A DNA stretch of 64,000 bases from Megaustenia siamemsis (Eukaryota > Mollusca > Gastropoda > Stylommatophora > Ariophantidae): contig JAVIAB010000049.1 in the NCBI GenBank assembly GCA_032433765.1, forward strand, positions 23,618,147-23,682,146. The letters are read 5' to 3'. The notes under the pieces are model-generated. The model worked only from the letters and a program-made list of their open reading frames with translations. It had not been told where the DNA came from and did no database searches. Positions within the stretch are counted from its first letter, which is position 1. Each line of letters starts with the position of its first letter. Below are positions 10,806-21,284 of this stretch, one piece after another. The position numbers and the translations under genes were made by a program.

Positions 10806-10918
10806 CTTCAGGATTAAATACAAGAGGTGCTCTGGAGGAAACTACTTCCTCATTCGCTTGTTCCTGTATTTCATCTTCTTCCATTTGGTCTTGGTCTGGC
10901 ATTTTGATTGAATTTCAC
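10806..10918 (-). CDS. SMC4: SMC4 exon with start codon (32 residues)
   Basis: The ATG is at 10902-10900. The encoded tail begins MPDQDQMEEDEIQEQ and ends VFNPE plus one base of the next codon. Many Asp/Glu residues match the acidic, poorly conserved N-tails of SMC4 proteins. An in-frame TGA lies 15 bases upstream of the ATG, so no longer N-terminus is possible in this exon. The donor is GAAG|GTATT at 10806/10805. A pyrimidine-containing stretch followed by CAACAG ends at 10919, which suggests the exon starts at 10918 and that an untranslated exon lies further right. That upstream exon was not located. The coding part is 97 nt. Confidence 0.88.
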
Positions 10919-11084
10919 CTGTTGATATTTTAAAAGACAATAATAAGTTAAGAAACACACAAAAAGAAATAAAGCTTACAACATCAAACTGTATGGTTGT
11001 ACCTAATTTATGCTGACTGCTGTTTGCTTCGAATATATGTAAATTAATATATATAGATGTAAAGTAAAGAGCTGCATCATGCCA

Positions 11085-11275
11085 ACTGGAGTATAGGGAA
11101 TATGGTGTTAGTAACAATAATTTGTATAGACCTTCTGCACATTTTTTTTGGGGGGGGGGGGGGGACAATGTGGTCGGTATTATGCTCATGCCGCTTTACT
11201 TTCCCAGAAAAAATCTGGTACCCATTTAAGGCTGGGTGAACCCAGAAGCCGTTGAACAGGATCAAATCCGATATA
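11085..11275 (-). mobile_element. tRNA-derived SINE S1, degraded copy
   Basis: Shares the S1 body (CATGCCAACTGGAGTATAGG, a G tract at 11152-11164, ATGTGGTCGGTATTA, TTTCCCAGAAAAAATC, CCATTTAAGGCTGGGTGAAC). The B-box region is decayed and the tRNA head is missing. It lies just upstream of the SMC4 coding start. Confidence 0.75.
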
Positions 11276-11660
11276 ACGATGTACAAGGGGAATAAAACTT
11301 GACCTAATCCCTTTAAGTAATGACTTTCTTTTCCTCACAGCCCTTGCCTCTAGTGCATGTGCTATTCTCAGCTGTCCTCGTGAAAATGATTGAATTTTCT
11401 GAATTGGAAGATACTGGATCCCAGCAAGTGGTGGGGTGTAATGTACACTCGTAGAAGGTGTGGTGACAGCTTTAAAAAAAGGAACAAAATACTGACGTTT
11501 CAGCCTATAGGCGGCCTTCTTCAGAAAACAAGAATAACACAAATGGACAACAGGATAAAGATAAACTCTGCTACATCTAGAAAGAGCGCGACTAGAGGAT
11601 CAAGGACAAATAAAAAGAGAGATAATAAATTAAATGATAAAATAAAATGGAGATGCACTA
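11276..11660 (-). mobile_element. Penelope-like terminal region with hammerhead-like core
   Basis: On the minus strand 11524-11497 reads CTGAAGA...GAAAC followed by GTC, then a T-rich stretch and AAAGCTGTCACCACACC. The same succession occurs at 22399-22478 next to a GIY-YIG fragment, so this is assigned to a Penelope-like element. Hammerhead ribozyme motifs are known from Penelope-like elements; CUGANGA and GAAAC are both intact here, but the helices were not verified. No coding is retained. Confidence 0.55.
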
Positions 11661-11914
11661 CTTTATAGGAGAATTAAAATTGATAACTAATAACAAATTA
11701 GTAAACTAAAAATTTTTTAATAAATTAATGAGACTTAGCTGAGACTCGATCCAGAAGCTCCCAGTGTGTGGATGACTGTAAGTCAAAAGTGGGTGTGATA
11801 AGAAGTGAGAATGGGAGGGGGAAAAAAGTCACATGATTAGACAAATCACAGCACCCTTAGGTTGTTGTTTTTTAATGGCTTTTCATTATCAGACTTTTTA
11901 GTGGAGGCTATTAT

Positions 11915-12250
11915 ATATATATATTTTTTGTTTTGTTTTGTTACTGTTGAATAGTTTCTCTCATGGCTGATTCTACCAATGTTTGACAAAAAACATATTT
12001 GGCCACAGAATGAACAAGTCAAGCCCACAAATCCACAGGGTTTTCGGTCTTTTATCTCTATATTTTGCCATAATACAGCCTCAAATGATGTTATGCCATT
12101 ATTTATACAGGCTCTTCATGATGTGCAATCACTTGCCAGATGTTCCAGCTATTTTCAAGAACGAAGAAGTCATTCAGAGATGATTTACAAACATCTCTAT
12201 ATCGTAGTTTGGGTCTGCCATTTGGGTTTAATTCTGCCTTAGGTTGTGGC
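11915..12250 (-). pseudogene. Family H LINE C-terminus (minus)
   Basis: The minus strand gives FVGLTCSFCGQICFLSNIGR ending in ISHERN, a C2H2-like finger (CxxC...H). Upstream are degraded SFEAVLWQNIE-like and LEHLASDCTS-like codons. It aligns with the plus-strand copy at 20733-21045, which lacks the last finger residues. Confidence 0.7.
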
Positions 12251-12489
12251 CATATAGTAAATATGCGATAAATTAGGTGTTGATAGTCCTGTTCTTATGT
12301 GGAATATCAGACTATTATTTCTCCTTTAAAGTTATCTGATTGGGTCATGTGGTTCTAGCATAAGTGTGAAGTAGATGTCAGTCACTCTCTGGCTAAAGAC
12401 AGAACATAGGAAAGAAATCATACCTTTATGTCTGACAATCACACTGGTAGGTCTTGTTTAGTTCTTCATTCCATACTTGAGTACACTCA
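12251..12489. other. No recognisable feature
   Basis: AT-rich sequence between a LINE tail and repeat R3; nothing supported. Confidence 0.5.
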
Positions 12490-12665
12490 GTTTTTCTACA
12501 TAAAGTTTCCTTTGCCCGATGACTAAAGGAGCACACCTCTTCGTCATCCGCCCTTAAAAGGACATTAAGAAGGTATGTCTGCATTGTGTTGTTTGCAGCA
12601 TAACTGTGATATTTGTAACTTTCTGCCCAACACATCCAATTTCAGCACAAAGGTTTCTTTTGATC
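12490..12665 (-). repeat. Interspersed repeat R3, copy 1
   Basis: Read on the minus strand it shares GTCCTTTTAAGGGCGGATGA and GTTGGGC-GAAAG blocks with the plus-strand segment 48495-48690. Divergent. Possibly the non-coding 3' part of a LINE (it lies about 240 bp from a family H terminus), but this is not shown. Confidence 0.6.
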
Positions 12666-12875
12666 TCCCTTGTTTTTTGTTCACCACCCAGTGAACAAAT
12701 TCTCACCACAAGACTGATGCACTTCCAGTATCTTCTACTTATATAGCTTGACATATTCTTGATTGGTTTCATTCATAACAGTTACAAGTTCATTTGGTGC
12801 AAAGGGTCTTCAGAAGCATTTATTTTCAAAAGTAATCAGTTTCTTTTCTAGTACTTGAGTAGATTTTCACCTCTT

Positions 12876-13047
<172 letters not shown>

Positions 13048-13077
13048 TACCTCGCATCAAATAGCTAATTTTTCCAA

Positions 13078-13215
13078 CGATCTGCAGTAAATCCAATTAA
13101 TACTACAGAGTTAGAACACGTACACAATTTCACATTGATGTGGGCTTATTATGTCAGATGTGCCAGCTGCATATGTCCACATGGCACAGCTCAAACATGT
13201 ATTATTTGAACATGC
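13078..13215 (+). repeat. Interspersed repeat R1, copy 2
   Basis: Begins CGATCTGCAGTAAATCCAAT and matches 3705-3842 with scattered substitutions. Directly downstream of the TA tract. Confidence 0.75.
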
Positions 13216-13304
13216 CTCATATATATATCATCACCATCATGCAGCATCAAAATAAACAGGACAAATCTTAAATCTGAAACAAGTGCAACGCATCAAATAC
13301 TTCA

Positions 13305-13465
13305 AAAAAAAAAAAAAGACCAAGAAATCCTTGGAGAAGACAGACAGAAGCAGAGATGAAGATGTTGGGGAAAACATGGAATGCTTAAAATAGAAATCAT
13401 GGCAAGAAACAGAATGACTTGGAAAGTGTTTGTTGAAGACCTATGCTCTAAAGGGAGCTGAAAGC
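13305..13465 (+). pseudogene. Family A LINE 3' end
   Basis: Starts after an A run and reads AAGACCAAGAAATCCTTGGA..., MKMLGKTWNA-like codons, then TWKVFVEDLCS and a stop. About 160 bp of the terminus only. Confidence 0.7.
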
Positions 13466-13796
13466 TAGAAGAAGATATGTTAGTACCGATATCACACAGG
13501 AATCTCATTTTCGTGTACTTGTTTTTTATCTCCACACACTTGTAAATTTGAGTAATGCCAACAATAACAACATTGCCAACATAATATGGGTCATATTTTC
13601 CATTGAGAGGGGGAAATCTTAAACTCGTGTAACTTAAGACTGTTGTGATTTTTGTTTGAATATTAAATGTAGCCAATAATTAATTTACTTATTTACTTAG
13701 ATGTGAGTAATTTTATTTAAAGTTTTTTGCTGTAACTGTATCCAAAAATGTGCAGAACAGACAGATGTTTATTGTTTATACATATCTATATATAAC

Positions 13797-14515
13797 AGAG
13801 GAAAGAGGCAGAACAGCTCAGGCAAGAGCAACTTTCCAATAATAAATGAGGAAGGTACTCACTGTGCAATCCATTTTTGACAATAATCAATAATGATGAA
13901 TAATGGAAACAAGAAAAAAAAGTTCTTAGATGTTATGTAGAGCCAGTCCTAGTCTCTTTATCATATGAATGTGAATCATGGACAATAGGACCTAATAAAT
14001 AGGACAACAGACTCAAGACACTGAAATGTCAAGTTACAGAACTTCTGACTTCTGTCAGAAGAATGTTGAGAATGAATGAACACTAGCTAGGAGTAATGAA
14101 AACCTTCGTTCTGAAAGTAAAGAGGCCAAACCAAAAATGAAAAAGAGAGCTAGTTTCCAATAACATAATAACTGGTCTTGGAATAACAACTAACTGGTAA
14201 AATTGAGTGTGAATTTTGAGGGACGAAGAGATAGAGCGAAGCAAAGAATAAAGATACTAAGATACCAGTACCAGACAGCTTAAGAAAATGGTTTGGCACT
14301 GGCAGTACTTGAGTACTTGGCTGTGGCAGACTGAGAATGAGAATGTCAACAACAGAAATTATAATAAATAACTGTCGAGTTCGAGAATTGTCGTTTCAAC
14401 GTTTGTGGAGACATAACATAGACAGGAGAGTCTGGAGAGACAATGATACAATCAGACATGATCATGATCACCTGTCCTACGCTAGCAGGAATGACTGGAA
14501 TGAATCAATGAATGG
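13797..14515 (+). pseudogene. Family B LINE 3' end, heavily decayed
   Basis: Family B landmarks in order: GCAGAACAGCTCAGGCAAGA, TGCAATCCATTTTTGACAAT, GTAGAGCCAGTCCTAG, the GATAGAGCGAAGCAAAGAAT block and GACATGATCATGATCACCTG. Short local duplications of 5-15 bp are scattered through it (for example at 13985-14005 and 14290-14335), an unusual decay pattern. No open frame. Confidence 0.7.
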
Positions 14516-15292
14516 TTACTTGATAAAGATGATGATTCAATTGATTGTATTTATTGTCATTATTTTTGTTTATTAACCATCTTCCTATTTTTTGATGATG
14601 TATGTAGCTAGTACTAGTACTCGTACTACCACCTACACCCTATACTCCCTAGCCGCTAGCCCTACACTACTCATTTAATCATTTACTGTTAAGTGTTAGT
14701 GTGTCATGCCATCTTTAAAAGATTCTTTTCCAATTATTAAATAATAATTATATTATACTATACTATACAATGTATTGGTTGTAATACCAGCAAAGACAGC
14801 AAATGAGACAAACTTCTCTTACTTAAACTTACTAACGTTTCCGGGCAAGTACAACTTAAACTTAAACTACACCACAGTCACTACAGACAACTACAAGACG
14901 ACTACAATTTTATTATTTATTATAATAATAACTACGACTAACGACTAACTACTGACTACTGTCACACTGTCTACAACTACAAACTACAACAAGCAAGGTT
15001 TTTTTGTCTCTAACACTGTTAGTAACAGTCAAACACATTTTCATTTCGATTAAATCACCATCATTCAGTCATGCGAAGCCTCGAAATATTAAATGAATTC
15101 TTACTTAATAATCCACAATTAATTCAAAGCAATTATAATTACCACAACAATGAAACAGTCAACTCCACAAAAGTCAACTTGTAGTCTAGCATCAACTAAT
15201 TGTTCTCGTGACCACCTTCCCGTTCTCGTCAAAACTCCCGCCCGCAGCCATAACAGGCCAGATTTTCAACGATCTCACAACCAAATGTTTTT
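14516..15292. other. Low-complexity ACT-rich stretch, no gene
   Basis: 14600-15010 is dominated by ACTAC, TACTAG and TAAT word repeats without a fixed period (cryptic simplicity). No coding or known repeat seen. Confidence 0.6.
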
Positions 15293-15432
15293 AATATCAT
15301 CATGTGCCGTACCGGCTGGCGTTGGCGATCATGCCTTTCCACAATTCTATATCCGCAGTACATCGTATCAATTCTGTTGTTGACTGTTTTCCATGCCATG
15401 AAACCAAGAAGTATCTTCTCTCGTTGAAGTCT

Positions 15433-16084
15433 CATCATCATCATCGAGTGCAGTCTCCGCAACGAAGGTTGGCTACCATGGAGCGCCATTCCACTCTGTC
15501 TCTTGCTTTGATGGTGCAGGTTGTCATAGGCTGGTTTGTCCATCTTTTGATGTTACTCGTCCATGTTAGTCTTGGTCTACCTCTGCCTCTTTTGCCTTGT
15601 ATTTTCCTCTCCTTTATTACTTTTAGTAGGTTGTTGAGTCTTTCAACATGATCCAAAAATCTCATTTGTCTTGTTTGAATTGCGCTTAGTAGTTCTCTTT
15701 TCATTTTTAGTTGTTGTAATACTTCGTCGTTTGTTTTCTTTCCCTTCCATCCAATTCTACCTATTCTTCTATAAATCCACATTTCAAAGGCTTCAATTTT
15801 CTGTTCTGTTTTCTTGTCTAAAATCTATGTTTCTGCACCATGTAGGAATATTGAGAAGATATAACATTTTGCTATTCTTAGTTTTAGCCCTGCTGATATT
15901 TGTTTTGATGTTATTATGTTCTTCATGACATCACTGGTTATAGTATGTCCAAGGTAGTTGTAGTTCTGAACTGTCTCCAGGTCTATTCCTTCAATTTTGA
16001 TATCCATTTGTGGGTTTTGAGCATTTCATTTGTTTATGATCATAGTTTTATTCTTTTTTATATTCATATCTAGTCCATATTTTG
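15433..16084 (-). mobile_element. Family C insertion 1 in J (minus), 10-bp TSD
   Basis: Flanks GTTGAAGTCT (15423-15432) and GTTGACGTCT (16085-16094) are target duplications with one mismatch. The minus strand encodes the family C terminus: MWIYRRIGRIGWKGKKTND, EVLQQLKMKRELLSAIQTRQ, RGRGRPRLTWTSNIKRWTNQ and RVEWRSMVANLRCGD, then the CATCAT tail at 15433. Confidence 0.88.
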
Positions 16085-16139
16085 GTTGACGTCTACGATT
16101 TCTTTTTCTTTGCATTTTGCCAGCTGTAACTAAATATTT

Positions 16140-16587
16140 TAAAATAGCAAAATGTTAAATCTTCTCAACATTCCTGTATGGTGCAGAAACATGCACACTG
16201 AACACAGAAAAAAAATATATAATTGAAGCCTTTGAAATGAGCACCTATATAAGAATAGGAAGAATTTGATGGAAAAAAAAAGAAAACAAATGATGAAGTC
16301 TTAAAACAACTAACAATGAAAAGAGAACTAATAAACACAATTCAAACAAGACAAATTATATTTTTAGGACATGTTAAAAGACACAGCAGTCTACTAATAC
16401 TAATATTGGAAAGGAAAATACAAGGTAAAAGAGGCAGAGGCAGACCAAGACTAACGTGGACGAGTAACATCAAAAGATGGACTAGTCAGCCTATGACGAC
16501 CTGCACCATCAAAGCAAAAGACAGAGTGGAATGGCGCTCCTCCATAGTAGCCAACTTTCGATGCGGAGACGGCACGCAATGATGATG
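16140..16587 (+). mobile_element. Family C insertion 2 in J (plus), 12-bp TSD
   Basis: Flanks AACTAAATATTT (16128-16139) and AACAAAGTATTT (16588-16599), two mismatches. The insert encodes TMKRELINTIQTRQIIFLGH, then GRGRPRLTWTSNIKRW and TTCTIKAKDRVEWRS, and ends CAATGATGATG. 448 bp, opposite to insertion 1. Confidence 0.87.
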
Positions 16588-17364
16588 AACAAAGTATTTC
16601 AACTTTCCTCTTCTCATGATGTGTCCAGAAAATGTCGATTGTTTCTTACTGATGTTTCGTATGAGCTCCTTTTTTGTGTTGGCTTCTTTGAGAATGTCCT
16701 CGGTTTTTTTTTTTTTTAGCTGTCCATGGAACTCTCAACATTCCTCTGATAAATCCCAGTTCTGAGGCCTGTAAACGTCGTTTAATTTGTTTGTCTAATG
16801 TCTATGATTTTCACTTCCAGAATTGGCTCTATATAGCACCGATGAACTCTCTTTCTCATTTTTATTGGCATAGACTTGTTGGGCAAGACATTTTTCATTT
16901 CCTGAAATGCTATTTTGACTTTGCATGAGATATTCTATTTGTTATTTCTGTGGTCCATCTTCCATCTGATGTTATTGTGTCTAAGTATTTTACGTTTAAC
17001 ACTTGCTTTAGATTTGTTCCGTTTATTTATGTTACATGCTGGCGATGGTTTTTTTTCTTCGATAGCACCTTTACTTCTGTTTTCTTACTATTCAGACTGA
17101 GACCTTTCTTGTTGCTTTGAATTGTTTATTGACATACAATTAATTCTCGACAATATAAACAGGTAGTTTGCCATTCCTCTCCTTTTTTACATGTCATTCA
17201 ATGCGATTCAGGTTGGCAGCTGGGAACTCCATTACCTAAACAACAACAGTCTACATAAATGTCAACAAATATTTAAAAGTCCGGTTGAAGGCCTTATCTT
17301 TTTGATGGAATAATAACTAAGTAGGAAAGGGTACCAATCAGCAAGAGAGAAAAACTGCTCGACA

Positions 17365-17735
17365 AAGGTCATCTTTCCTTTCTCATTTACCTTTCCGCGT
17401 CGAGGGGAGATACAATTTGCGGTCTTTTGCTCTTCTGTTCGCCTCTGCTACTATTATGTTTCCTAGTGTTTCTAATATTCCGTTAATCTATCTTTTTCGT
17501 GGTCCTTAAGTTGGTGTTCTCGCAACGTTTATTAAAGGTTCTTTGTGTTTTGTTTTGATCTTTCTGCCTTGTCAAGTAGCTAAACCATTTTGTCTGTTTC
17601 ATTATATATTATATAGTGGGATTATTCCTAGTCTATTTCCCAGTTCTTTATTTCTGATCGTATCACTCAGGCTGTTTCCTATTTCCTGTCATTCGTCTAA
17701 CACATTTCATCTCAGTAGAGGTTATTTTTCTTATT
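17365..17735 (-). pseudogene. Family K LINE 3' end (minus)
   Basis: The TTTCCGCGTCGAGGGGAGAT start and the TCTTTTTCGTGGTCCTTAAG and CAACGTTTATTAAAGG segments match other K copies (30036, 62374, 63656). The minus frame is a broken RGRPRKRW-I-type terminus of an RTE-like LINE. Confidence 0.7.
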
Positions 17736-17737
17736 GG

Positions 17738-17838
17738 AAAGAAGGTCAACAACAGAAATGATAAATAACTGTCGAGATCGAAAATTGTGGAGAGACATGA
17801 TCACCTACGCCAGCAGGCCCGGTACTTGATGATGATGA
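17738..17838 (+). pseudogene. Family B LINE tail (about 100 bp)
   Basis: GGTCAACAACAGAAATGATA through GACATGATCACCTACGCCAG to ACTTGATGATGATGA. Only the extreme 3' end. Confidence 0.8.
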
Positions 17839-18335
17839 TCTGCATAAAAGGTTGGCCACCATGGAACGTCTTTCCGGTCTGCTTTGATAATGAAGGTTGT
17901 CATAGGCTAACTTGTCCATCTTTTAATGTTACTCACCCATGTTAGACTTGGTCTGCCTCTTTTACATTGTATTTTCCCTTCTGAGATTAATTTGAGTTCG
18001 TTCGTTCGCTTTCGTCAGCTTTGACCTCTGACGAAGTCCCACCCACTCAATTTTGTGGGACTGAATTGTGCGTGTAAAGTCTGTTTTATCCCATTACAGG
18101 ATGCCCCTCGCCATGCAGGCAGATTTACTCCGACTTCAGAGGTACTAATTTTTAGGGAATTAGTAAAACCCAGGTGTCCTCGCCAGGGTATTAATTTGAG
18201 TAAATTGCTGTATCTTCTAACATGCCCAAAAATCTCATTTGTCTTGTTTGAATTATGTTTAGTACATGTATTTCTCTTTTCATTTTTAATTGTTTTAAGA
18301 CTTCATAATTTATTTTATTTTCTTTCACTCCACTT
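17839..18335 (-). pseudogene. Family C LINE 3' end (minus), split by a SINE
   Basis: Family C words on the minus strand flank a SINE at 17997-18189: the tail and WRSM-like block at 17839-17996, and the KRHV-like and QTRQ-like block at 18201-18335. Confidence 0.75.
17997..18189 (-). mobile_element. SINE S3, truncated, 11-bp perfect TSD
   Basis: ATTAATTTGAG flanks the insert at 17986-17996 and 18190-18200. The body shares CTCTGACGAAGTCCC, a GCCATG/GCAGG region and GCAGATTTACTCCGACTTC-type words with the SINE at 32831-33134. The tRNA head is missing. Ends at the left in TTCG repeats. Confidence 0.85.
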
Positions 18336-18483
18336 CTTCATATTCTTCTATAAATATGTATGGCCCTTTTCGCCTTGTCAGACGGTTTGGTGGGGACTAT
18401 TGCCTTTTTAAAAAAAAAAAATAATAATAAATTTAAAAAAAATAATTTATAATTGTAGATTATATCTTTGGTTGCATGGCAGT

Positions 18484-19108
18484 TTCTCTTATTTGAATTG
18501 AGTTATTTGCGGGTCGTCATCATTGCACTCTGAATATGTCCATAGGTGCTCAGATCCCCTCCTCAGCAATTCCCTCAGTGTCCAGCGACTGACGACTCCA
18601 GTTCTATGTTGGTTAATAAGTCTTCTTACACGGCCACTAAGTTTCTCATTTCTGGCTGTGCCCATCTTAACTCCCATTTCCATCATCCGAAGAAGTGACG
18701 TGGATCTGTGTTTGTCGAAGTCATGTGCTCTTCTCACATCTCGGAGGGCATTGATGATGTCCGCCCAATCCATTGGTTGCCCATCCTCAACGAGAGCACA
18801 GCTAGCCAACCTGTCCGCCCTTTCATTTCCCCGTACTCCCGCATGTCCAGGGACATAGACAAAGGTGACCTTACGTATTTTGGATTTCTGCAACGACTCT
18901 ACCCATTGCATGCGTACAGAGCCAGCCTCCACTTTTTTTAAATCATGCACATCGAATCACTCAGTGTACATGCGTTGGTGTAGTCTTGTGACTCTAACCA
19001 TTGAATGCCTTGGTCACTGCCATCACCTCCATCGTCATGCTACTCGTGGTCATGACGTATGCACCACTGTCTTCTTTGACTATTCTGCCTGCCGAGCGTG
19101 CCGTAAAT
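18484..19108 (-). pseudogene. Family E LINE RNase H domain and C-terminus (minus)
   Basis: The minus frame reads KKVEAGSVRMQWVESLQKS, then FVYVPGHAGVRGNERADRLA, then KHRSTSLLRMMEMGVKMGT and LLRRGSEHLWTYSECNDDDP. VPGH...GNE-AD is the last RNase HI motif of I/Jockey-group LINEs. The first catalytic segments (18950-19108) are frame-shifted relative to the plus-strand copy at 24376. The 3' end is the CAAATAACTCAA motif near 18490-18510. Confidence 0.88.
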
Positions 19109-20640
19109 ATGTTACAGTAATTACATACTTTTTATTGTAATTTTATATTGATGTTTTTGTTCACAGCACATCACATTTATTTTAGTTTATCACAACAGGT
19201 AAATCATGATAGACTCTTTCTCTGGATACATAATGATAATCAAGTTTATTGATATCTCTAGGCACAATGATCGACTAGTGGTGGATGCACTTATCTTAAA
19301 TTAATGTTCATTAATTCGGGACTTCTCTGAGGCAATTCGCCGATGACTATGATCCGTCCCAAGTGCATATCTTTCATACAACATTATTCAACTAACGTTC
19401 ATGAGGAATGTGAAACACAACTTGAAATACTCTTAACACTTCACGACACTAATGTCCATATTCTCTCATACTCTCTATCAACTTATACTAATAACTTCTC
19501 AACTGACTTGAACTACAACTTGGAGATTCTAACTTCCTAACCAACTGGCTTCACTTTCTAATTTTAACTTTCTAACTGTTCTGACTGTTCTAACTCTATC
19601 TAACTGCCTTCGGCAGTTCGGCCGAAGCAGGACTAAGCTTAATTAGTCTACATCTTGACTATTCTCATTCCTGACTAATTTAATCCTGGCTGTCTCAAAC
19701 CTATAGTGTTGAAGTTTAAATACTCAACCACAACTCTTCACCTGAAAATCAGTAGTCAATAAAATTGTCGCAATTTTCTCGCGAAGTGAAAAATTGCAAC
19801 TCGGTCAGCCCTCCTCACTCTGTGTCCGAGACCTGAACTCCAAAATCTGACCTGTGTCTCAACTGTACCCCTATTTTACAATAACAGATTATTTTCGTGA
19901 CTTCTATAACCTATTTAAAATAATTATTACTTCATGACTCTGACCTTTCCTGGTAGATGTTTACCGGACAGTAAAGTCATGAGGTCAATGCATGATATAG
20001 TCACTTCCACAACTTGGTTGAAGTGGAAACCCGCGTGGAAATTCCCATTAACTATTATGTCCAGGATTATTCTGGACCTTCCTACCTTAGCTTGGTGGGT
20101 GTCCTTGTTATGTCTGAGGTCCCTACCCCTACAAACACTGCGTTATCTTCTGATTCCACAACCTGCTACGTGGAAAATTCCATGGACCTAAACTCTCTGT
20201 ATAATTCTACTCTACCTTCCTCACTTCTGTGCATCCACTACCCACTATAAACTGTTACTCCCTTAACTTTGTTTCGACAACTTGTTATCTGGCTGGAAAT
20301 TTTCCATACTTAAATTAATGTCCTAACACTGATGGTCGCTACCATTTGTTACTGCTATTGTCTATTGAGAAGCGGGTAACAACTAAGTTATCTGTCCCCA
20401 TGCTTCGCTAGCTTACTCTATTACAAATGTCAAGGCACTTCTTTGGTGTCGTCTTACAGATTCGTCTATACAGCGTAGACTGCATCTTTCTCATTGGTGT
20501 TATCGCAGATGAAACCTTTGACCTCAGCATTAACCACGACCGGATTCTGTTCCCTACTTTTCCTGTCGAGTCTTATTTGAATATTAGTCTTGAACTCATT
20601 TCATTGTACACAAAGTATGTGTGTTAGGCATTTGTCTTTA
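19109..20640. other. 1.5 kb with no recognisable feature
   Basis: Pyrimidine-rich plus strand with CTAACT words at 19520-19620 and a short inverted repeat CTGCCTTCGGCAG...CCGAAGCAG near 19605-19632. Short open frames have no recognised domain. It could be an LTR or an unknown element, but no terminal repeats were found. Confidence 0.5.
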
Positions 20641-21045
20641 AAAGCTTTTAGTTTAAAAAAAATCTCTTTTGATATTTTCCAGTTTTCACATGCATAGGGA
20701 AGCGTTGATAATACATTATTGAAAATTGTGAACTTTTACACGGGCAAAGACAAATTCAGCAAACCTAAACTACGATATAGAGATATCTGTAAATCATCTC
20801 TGAATGACTTCTCCATCTGTGAAAATACTTGGAAACACCTGGCTAGTAATCACACATCATGGGCAGCATGTATAAGGAATGATATAACATCTTTTGAGAC
20901 TGTGCTAAGACAAAACGTAGAGAAGAAAATACTCATAAAAAAGGATGGAAAACGCTGTGGATCAGTGGGCCTGATTTGTTCATTCTGTGGCCGTATGTGT
21001 TTTAAACATTGGTAGAATTAGCCACGAGAGAAGCTGCTCGACAAA
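20641..21045 (+). pseudogene. Family H LINE C-terminus with inverted 5' piece
   Basis: 20733-21045 reads GKDKFSKPKLRYRDICKSSL, then CENTWKHLASNHTSWAAC, then GLICSFCGRMCFKHW and a stop. Upstream 20641-20725 reads on the minus strand as NNVLSTLPYACENWK, the RT C-terminal region of a related LINE. Opposite orientation of the 5' piece resembles a twin-priming inversion. Confidence 0.7.
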
Positions 21046-21084
21046 AACAAAACCTTTCCCCCACCCCCCACAGTCAGGTATACA

Positions 21085-21280
21085 CAGTTTATACGTATCT
21101 TGTACCCACCTCCCATATCTTTAGAACCCTTCCGTCCTCCCACCTGACTGCCTGGTTAGTGAGATATATAGTTGGTCACCCCACCTAATTTTATTTCATT
21201 CAGAAGCTGACCACGTTCTGGACTACAGGGAAGTGACGTTTCATGGGAGCAGTGTGAATTGTACTCGTGGTTGGAAAAAA
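21085..21280 (+). mobile_element. Penelope-like non-coding fragment
   Basis: TTGTACCCACCTCCCATATC, AGTGAGATATATAGTTGGTC and the ACAGGGAAGTGACGTTTC region match 22137-22300, which lies inside the Penelope-like insertion. Confidence 0.6.
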
Positions 21281-21284
21281 AAAA

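Larger units (their letters stand above)
1..10918 (-). other. SMC4: SMC4 gene, 5' portion (exons 1-4 and introns 1-3)
   Basis: This is the N-terminal part of the condensin ATPase SMC4, which with SMC2 forms the heterodimeric motor that compacts mitotic chromosomes in the nucleus. Four exons were found by reading the minus strand. Together they give about 185 contiguous residues in the order expected for SMC4: acidic N-tail, RLMI-IVNENFKSY segment, GPFHK, Walker A GPNGSGKS, then the FQKIID-DGDDYTVIPDSQFVVSR region. Splice sites are GT/AG and phases match at every junction (1/1, 0/0, 0/0). Introns are about 1.86, 1.34 and 7.15 kb. The gene runs off the left edge, so the hinge, coiled coils and Walker B are not in the window. 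Assignment to SMC4 rather than SMC2, SMC1 or SMC3 rests on recalled family sequence, particularly the FGYRA-KIRSKK-SVLIHNS stretch after Walker A, and is strong. Confidence 0.95.
15293..17115 (-). pseudogene. Family J LINE (minus) carrying two family C insertions
   Basis: Three J pieces, 15293-15432, 16085-16139 and 16588-17115, line up with the uninterrupted J copy at 40925-41640. The minus strand gives the tail CATCAT, RIVERHD-type codons, then FGHIMRR-type and KRELIRNI-type codons and further RT C-terminal residues (IYVN-type and DGRWTTEI-like) in broken frames. Two separate insertions of family C split it, one in each orientation. Confidence 0.8.

Noticed and set aside
10919..11100. A core promoter for SMC4
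   Set aside because: The start-codon exon appears to have a splice acceptor at 10919, so the real promoter lies upstream of an unlocated non-coding exon. No TATA or initiator could be supported.
19109..20640. A solo LTR
   Set aside because: No TG...CA terminal repeats, target duplication or second copy could be found in the window, so left unassigned.
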